From: Cercophora sp. LCS_1
Lineage: Eukaryota; Ascomycota; Sordariomycetes; Sordariales; Lasiosphaeriaceae
Direction of reading: 5' to 3'
Length of the DNA: 64,000 nt
NCBI GenBank assembly: GCA_036250225.1
Contig: JAPZLL010000048.1
Location: 124,001 to 188,000, forward strand
Part shown: positions 57,002-64,000 of the stretch, one piece after another
Layout: each line of letters begins with the position of its first letter
Position numbering within the stretch: the stretch's first letter is position 1
Program-made: the position numbers and the translations under genes
The notes under the pieces: model-generated
The model's input: the letters and a program-made list of their open reading frames with translations, nothing else
Told to the model about the DNA's origin: nothing
Database searches by the model: none

Positions 57002-58236
57002 ATTCTAGATACCACAAACAGTTTTGCATACCAAATCTTCACATCATTACCGCCCACGAAACTTCCTGTTCTTTCTGCTCGGACTCGCACGTTATGTACT
57101 TTTAGCAGGAAGTCTTATTACCCTTCCCATCCCTCCCAGTTCCCCCTTCCTGAACCTGAGGAGGCCCCTCTCCTCTTGTTGCCCTTGCGCCATCCACGTC
57201 GCACAAGCGCTTCTGCACCTCCCCAAACGGGAAAATGCCAACGATGATCACAAACCCTCATTGGACAGGTACCAAGACATCCAGCGGGACGGATTCCAAG
57301 TGGCCGGGCTGTCTGTGGGCTGCCAACTCGGCCGGGCGGGCGGCGGTGTGCAGCTCACAGAAAAAAAGACGGGAAGGGAAAAAGCGTGGTGGTACTGCAG
57401 ATGCGAGTTTACGGCTTTGCGGCCCAGATGCGACCCAGCTGCGGCCCAGGAGGCCAACACAGCCAGCGCAGCGCGGCCCATTTAGCGCAAGGTTCTTTTT
57501 GGCGTGCTTTTTCTCCTGGTGTTCTCCAACAACAATGCTCGGTGTGGGCATTGGAGTTGTTTGGACGCCTCCGTTACACAGACATTTTCGGCACTGAAGC
57601 CGTAGATTGGGTAGCTCAACATGACAGGTGGAATTTACCCGCTTTTGTTCTGGAGGGGGATAAGCCCACGCTTGTGGCTTGCGGGACGGCTCCCTGATCA
57701 TGATGCCGCCATGCGGACGTTCACATAGAGAAAGGATCAGCGTCTTCAGAGCTCTTTCCGCAGGATGTGTCACAGGGGTGCATGAGGTTTATCAAGCCAG
57801 CCAGGGGAGGGACACGGAAAATGGAACGAAGATTGTGATCTATCTCAGAAAACTATTCCAGGAACCAAGAAAACACAAACTAAGACATGATGCACCACCC
57901 AACATAACACCAAAACCCAATCGATGCAAGCCACAAGCCAGGCAACCTTGAAAATAAGCGCTCAAAACTCGGCAGATGTTGGACAGAAAAACTCCAAGAA
58001 TAGGGACCAATACCCAACCCCCAAGGACCAGGAACAGCAAACACGTGGAAGCCAAAGAAACATCCCGAAGAAAGATGCCTCGCGCCATGGCCCTAAATTG
58101 ACCAATAACAAGTCCCCACCGCCCTCTGAAGTCCAACGTAACACGGGGAAAAGATTGCAAATACTAGGAAAGATACCCTACCCGCCTCCGGTCACCCGTG
58201 TGTAACGCCAAGAAGCAAAAGACAATCGCGAAACGC
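57002..58236. other. Convergent 3' region between regulator and PKS genes
   Basis: No gene seen. Small frames on both strands conflict and lack motifs. Confidence 0.45.
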
Positions 58237-61200
58237 TCAGCCCGACAACAGACAAGGATCAAGGTGGCTGCTCTTGGATGCAACCGTGGTAGCAAGCGCG
58301 GTAAGCGAGACGCTCTGCATGATATCGAAAATCGATAGCTCAGCTCCAGCTTTCAGGGCGAGCATGTTGCGCAGCTCGACTGCGACCAACGAGTCGACGC
58401 CGAACTCGGCGAGGGATTTGGAGGGAACGACCTCATCCTCGGCGATCATGAAAATGTCGACTAGCTTCTTTGAGATGCCCGTGATAATGGCTGACACTGC
58501 TTCCTCAAAGCTCGAAGACCCAGCAATGCTTGCTGCAAGATCCCCGGCTCCGGTGTTGCTTGCCTTTGCCGAGCTGCTGGTCCCAGTTTCCTGGTACTTG
58601 AGGGCTGAGAACCGCCTATCTCGAGCAAGCGGGGACTGGTCACTGTGAGGTGAGGGTCCAGTGTTAATACCAAGTGTGACCTGTCCTGCAAATGGAGTGA
58701 TGATGGCGGAGCCGATTGCTGCAAGAACGTCGTCTTCGCTGAGCGATGCAAAGCCGTGACGGTGTAGTGTCTCAACCGTCTTGTCCGACTCAGTTTCTGC
58801 GAGATAACCGACGGATTTCACGACACCGAGGTCAATGGACACGCCTGGGAGACCCTGACTCACACGGTGCTGGGCCAAAGAGTCCTGGTATGCGCCACCC
58901 GCCGAATAGTTGCTTTGACTGGCAAGACCGAAGACTCCGATGAGAGACGAGAGCATGATGTAGAAGTCGAGGGCGCCGGCTTTACCAAAATAGCGATGCA
59001 GATTCCAGCTTCCATCAAGCTTTGGGTTGAGAGCAGCCTTGTAGTCCTCAAGAGACATGTGCTCTAAGATTGAGTCCTGCAATCATCAGGTCAGCAAACG
59101 GGCTCATTCCAAGTCTCATGCATCTTAAACTTACTCTCAGCTCCATCCCTCCGTGAATGATTCCCCTGATCCTTGGCCCTCCGCTTTGATGATACTCGTC
59201 CAACCGAGTTGTCAACTGCTTCAGATTCGCAATGTCACAACCAATGCCAGTAACTTTCACGCCCTCGGCAGACTCCATTAGCTCTGCCTGGAGGGACTGG
59301 ACTCTGTCCTTGCGGGCTGCACTTCGTGAGATGATGACCAGATTCTTGGCCCCTCGCTCCACTAGCCAACGGCAGACCGACCGACCGATGCCGCCGAAGC
59401 CGCCGACAACCATGTATGACGCGTCTGGACGAAGTTTTGCTGATGGCTGCCGCTGGATTACCTGGCCATGAAGTTAGAGTCTCTCACCCAACGTGCCGCA
59501 AACTGAACTTACTGGAACCAGAGTTTCGGGCGAGACAGCCAAGATAATCTTTCCCATGTGTTTGCCAGCCTGCATGAGCCGGAAAGCTTTCTCAACATCG
59601 GAGATGGGGTAGGCACTGATCGGATGGACGGGGTTGATCTCTTGCTCGCTGACCAACCTCACAATGTCCTTCATGACCCGATTTGCATGTGTCGGTCTCT
59701 GCTCCCCAAGCGCAATGATGTCAATGCTGGAAAACGAAACAGCACGCGTGAATGCTTCCATAGCGAGGCTGCTATTCCGTTCTAGATCCTTCTTGCCAAT
59801 CTCGACAAAGCGACCGAATGGAGCGAGACAGTTGAAACTTTCTTGGAGCAGATTCCCAGCAAGCGAGTTGAGCACGACGTCTACTCCCCTGCCTCCAGTC
59901 ATGGCCATCACGCCGGGGGCAAATGAGGTGTCGCGACTCGAAAAGATGTGATCCGCCGGGACCCCGAACCGATCCATGACAAAGTCTCGCTTCTCTTCGG
60001 ATCCCACCGTCACGAACACCTCAGCACCAACTCGTTGCGATAACATGATCGCAGCCTGACCGACGCCTCCAGTCCCGGAGTGGATGAGAACAGTTTCACC
60101 CTTCTCCAGTCTCGCCGTATCATACAGCGAAACATATGCCGCCACGTACTGGGTGGGTAGCGAAGCTGCCACCTCGAAACTCATACTGTCAGGTATCGCA
60201 ACGGCGCTCGTCCAGTGCACCCGAGTGCGGCTTGCGTAGTGACCCCTGAGCAGAACTGAGACTCTGTCGCCGACCTTGTAGCCGTTCTTGGACGCCACAG
60301 GTCCGACGCGACGGAGAATCCCTGCACAGTCGTAACCCATCACGCGAGACTTGAGCTGACCCATCGCCACCATGACGTCGCGGAAGTTGACACCAAATGC
60401 CTTGGGCTCAATCTCGACAAAATCATTGGGGAGTGGCTCCAGAGCGCCATGATCATCATCAAATGCGAGAGTGTCGAGCAGCCCGGTGGTGCCAATGGTG
60501 AGCTTCAAAGGTCGGTCCGCCTGAAGGAAAGGCTCTAATTGGAGTGTATTCTCGCGAGCTTGGCAGAAAAGAGATTGATTCCGGCTAACGTCCTTGATGT
60601 ATCTCGGGACATGGACCGCGCCGTCTCTGTCGGCAAACTCGAAGTCGTTAGCTTCTCCATCGGCCGAATAGTCGAAAAATTTTCTGAAGACATCGGCGAT
60701 TGTCTGAACAGACTCGACGGTCCAAGGAGACTGGGAGGGATCGAGGTCGAGGGTGCCGAGACGTTTGCCGCCGTACTCTTGTCTGAGAGACCGGAGAAAC
60801 CCGGCTGCAAGACCAGCAAGGGGCTGTTCACACTTGTCTACCCCACCCCGAGTGAGCCATAGCAGCCCCTTCGACGATGTGCACATAGCCTTGAGCTTCT
60901 CAAACTGGACTGCCGATGAGCTGGCAAGGATGGGACGATCCATATCGTCAACAAAAACGCACACGGTGTGGCTGTCGATGGTTGCCTCCTCAAGGCTCTG
61001 AATTGTCGGAACGGTGCATGTCAAAAGACCGATCGAGACTCGAAGCTGGTCTAGCCAAATGCTCGGGGCGTCATTGCTGGAGGTGACAAAAGAGATGTCG
61101 AAATCGAAAACAGGGTAGTCCGCGGAAGCTGTGGATGATATGACGCTGAAAGCATAGAGCTCGTTGTCGTCGCAATCTCGAACCTCGGTCTCAACCCCAC

Positions 61201-64000
61201 GGAATCCGCTTCGGTGGAGAACACGATCCCACATTGGAACTGTAAGAGATGGGCTGAACTTTCGCTCCTCCTCCTCGCCTAAAGGGACTCTACGTTAGCA
61301 CGAGCGCAATGTGGATGGAAATATCGAACTCACTGAGCCACCAGCCTTGGAGAAACCCAAAGACAAATTGAACATCCAACTGATCCTGTGTCGTCTCCAT
61401 GAGAAACAGTTTCCCACCAGGCTTCAGCAGCCTCCTGACGTTGTTCATTGTGTGGTGCATCGACTTTGTGGCATGCAGCACCTGGCACGCAACCACAACA
61501 TCGTATGCCCCATCCTCGAAGCCCTGCTTTCCCAGATCCTGCTCGATGTCTAACCTCTTGTAGCGCATAACGTCTTGCCAGTCTTGAAACTTGTCCTTGG
61601 CAGCCTCAAAAAAGCCAGAAGACACGTCGGTGAAGTCGTAGCTGGCAACAGCGGAACCTTGACCAGAGTCGCTAGCGCCAATGGCGTTGAGAATGTGGCG
61701 AGTTGCGCCACCGGTGCCAGCACCAATCTCCAACATCTTCGCCCGGGGGTTCTTGTGGACATAGTGTCTGACCAACTCCGCGAGCTTTTCGTTTGCCCGA
61801 CCCCACTTCAAGCCGTCGATATAGTACTTGGACAGGAGATTCTCCTCCATCATGAGTTCGAGCGCAGTAATCTCGCCCCGAAGGATGGAGACGAGATGCG
61901 GACCGAGCTTACAGACCATCTCGCCGTTGGCGCTGTCCGCCCTAACCCTTTGGAGGAGGGCGGCCCGTTTCTTGGGGCCAATTTTGACCCAGGTGCTACT
62001 GTCTGGTGCCAGCTCGTTCGTTCGCGCCAGCTCAGCCTGAAGCCTCATCCAGATGTAGAACTTCTTGTGATACCATTCGAGCATTCGCAAGTCAGTGGAG
62101 GACAGTTCCTGGAGGGCTTCGTAGATGTAGAGGAGACAAGCCTGGCGCAAGTCCATGAGGGCCTCTGCTTCCTTGGTCGACAGATGGCTGCCAAGCTGTT
62201 TCTTGATAAAGGCGTCTTTGATGAAGGTGATGTCCGGAGCCCACTTCACAGTGGCAAACTTCTCCTTCTCCCATGACACAGTGTCTAGAACTGGGGCATT
62301 GCCGATACCCCGGCAGACGAGGCCATCAATGGCTACCGGTGGCTTCTTATGGCAGTTATCCGGTTCAACTGATGCATCGAAGACGGACAAATTGGTCGTC
62401 ATGGTCTGGGAATCGAGGTGGCCGAGGTTGGCATAAGCTCGGAAGCGATGTCCTGCTTGTTTCTCAATGTCATGCGCTACCCAGAGCTTGCTGATAGATC
62501 TCGGCACCTTGGGTGCATCCGCTGCGCTTCCTGCCCCCGGAACCGTGGTGTAAGCCGCTTGGAAGACCGAGTCAAGCGTTGTGGGGTGGATGACGTGGTG
62601 GTGCTGATGGTGCTTGGGCATGCTTGCGGCCGAATCGGCAATCAGAAAGGTGACACAAGACTGTTGCTTCCTGGCGCGAATAGACTTAATGTTCCTGAAG
62701 ATGGGTCCATGGTTGATGCCGCCGGACCGTAGCCCCGAGTAGATGTCCTGCGGGTCGATCCGGACTCTGTAGTCAGACTCGGCAGCCGGTTGGTTGAGAT
62801 ACCAACCCATGTCTGAAGTTGCCCAATGCGTGGAGCTACCCTCTGCAGCCGAAAACTGGACAGAGATGATGCCTCGGCAGTGCTCAGTCCATTTGTTGTC
62901 GCTGTTGACTGATTGCACCTGGAACTCGGACCAGCCAATATTGGTGAGTGCCTTGTCATTGCAAGGTCGGAGATGGAGTTGGACCTCGATCCCCTCGCTT
63001 GTTTCTGGGACCACAAGTGCGCTGAGGATATTGACATCGCGAAGCTCGTACCCTTGAATTACCTTCTGTCCGGAGTTCTGAGCAGCCTGCCACGCCATGG
63101 CCTCGATAGCCATGGCAATGTAGCCAGCAGCCGGGTAGATCATGTTGTTTTGGACCTGGTGATCTCTCACCCAAGGGAGGTCGCTGGCGCGGACGATGTG
63201 CCGCCAAGTAGGGGTCGCGAGATTGCCACCCAAAACAAGAGAGCCGAGGAGATCGTGGGGAGCAGCGAGTCGGTTTCGATGGGCCTTGTTGATGCGCGGC
63301 TCCACCCAGTGTCTCGTTTGGTGGTTCCAAGGGTACCTCGGCAGGTCATGCAGGACTTTGATGCCGTCGTGTCCACATGGCGCGTTGACCGGAGCAAGAT
63401 TGACAGGGTAGCCCTGTCGGAGAAGTGTGCCGACGAGCGAATGCATGGTATCGATGGCGTTCTGCTTCCGGATCAAGCAGCTAGCGTACGAGACACTGAC
63501 TCCTCGGAACTCAGGTAACGTCAAGATGTCTTGAATGGGTCCCGACAGTGCTGCATGTGGTCCAACTTCGATGACGATGTCGACCTCACTCTGATCCGTG
63601 CCGTCGAAGCACATATTGCGGAACGCATCGACGAATTGCACCGGGCCTGTCAGGCTGTGTACCCAATGACCCGGGCTTCCAATCTCCTCGACGCAATGCA
63701 TCCGTCTACCAGTCGATGGCGAGGAAAAGGTGAAGTCGAGCTGCTCTTTCGCTGGACGGACCTTTTTGTCCATGGACGCATAATAAGCCTCGGCCACGGC
63801 CTCCATGTGGTGTGAATGCTGGAAAACGTCAGCGAGCTGCCCTGAAGTGAGAGGAGAATCACGTACCCATGCGGCATCAACCTTCAGCCGCCTGGCAAAA
63901 ACGTTGTTACACTTCAGGATGCCCTCGAGCTGATCAAGACCAACCACGTCACCTGAGATAGTAATGCTGCTCGGGCTGTTCTCGCAGGCCACGGTGACTT
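58237..64000 (-). CDS. Highly reducing type I polyketide synthase, C-terminal two thirds (partial)
   Basis: Minus strand, truncated by the window edge. Visible exons: 64000-63867, 63818-61334, 61278-59513, 59461-59135 and 59076-58237 (introns 48-58 nt), about 1849 residues. Domain order: C-terminal half of the acyltransferase (VACENSPSSITISGD, HSHHME, EVGPHAALSGP); dehydratase with catalytic His (WVRDHQVQNNMIYPAAGY) and Asp (HPTTLDSVFQ); C-methyltransferase (LEIGAGTGGATRHIL); enoyl reductase (NFRDVMVAMG, HSGTGGVGQAAIM); ketoreductase (VVGGFGGIGRSVC, SSLIGVFG, NYSAGGAYQD); and a C-terminal acyl carrier domain with the pantetheine Ser in EFGVDSLVAVELRN. The ketosynthase and the acyltransferase active Ser lie beyond the window. 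All visible domains keep their main motifs. There is no thioesterase or reductase at the C-terminus, so release needs another enzyme. Product unknown. Confidence 0.96.

Noticed and set aside
61575..62276. 233-codon plus-strand frame over the PKS
   Set aside because: Antisense of the PKS methyltransferase region.
1..64000. CRISPR arrays, bacterial operons, ribosome binding sites, rRNA
   Set aside because: None present; introns and gene families show a eukaryotic nuclear genome.

Overview
The window is nuclear DNA from a filamentous ascomycete, most likely a Sordariomycete. The genes are GC-rich, carry short GT-AG introns (44-86 nt) and sit on both strands without operons. The families are typical of moulds: a C6 zinc-cluster regulator, a highly reducing polyketide synthase (HR-PKS), an NmrA-like reductase, an F-box/ankyrin protein, a GH18 chitinase and a Dal5-type transporter. 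Many intergenic stretches hold decayed repeats. Three broken reading frames carry stop codons of the kind that repeat-induced point mutation (RIP, CpA to TpA) would produce. The genus is not identified.

Layout. From 1 to 14.9 kb the DNA is gene-poor: the end of an RNase H-like protein gene, a RING-like fragment, a three-exon gene of unknown function, a disordered protein, a small three-exon gene lying between two copies of a diverged duplication, and a dead Tc1/mariner transposase. From 15 to 25.5 kb is a conserved block: the ER P5A ATPase (Spf1 type), mitochondrial malate dehydrogenase, an interrupted metallo-beta-lactamase-fold gene and a major facilitator transporter. From 26.8 to 38.5 kb come cell-surface and small proteins: a Cys-rich, Thr-rich secreted protein, a multi-pass membrane protein, two related secreted proteins with apple/PAN-like cysteine patterns, a small mitochondrial-type protein, a fragmentary gene and a protein built on a 126-bp tandem repeat. 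From 38.5 to 47.7 kb are transposon relics, a pseudogene with one internal stop, a secreted chitinase, a DUF7587-like gene with one internal amber stop and an hAT-type miniature element.

From 47.8 kb to the right edge are an NmrA-like gene with the miniature element in its upstream region, a 672-residue F-box/ankyrin protein, a six-exon C6 transcription factor and, converging on it, the 3' two thirds of an HR-PKS (AT-DH-MT-ER-KR-ACP). The PKS runs off the window. PKS plus C6 regulator look like one edge of a secondary-metabolite cluster.

Exon boundaries were worked out by hand from splice signals, reading phase and protein continuity. Start codons were checked to be ATG where a complete gene is claimed.
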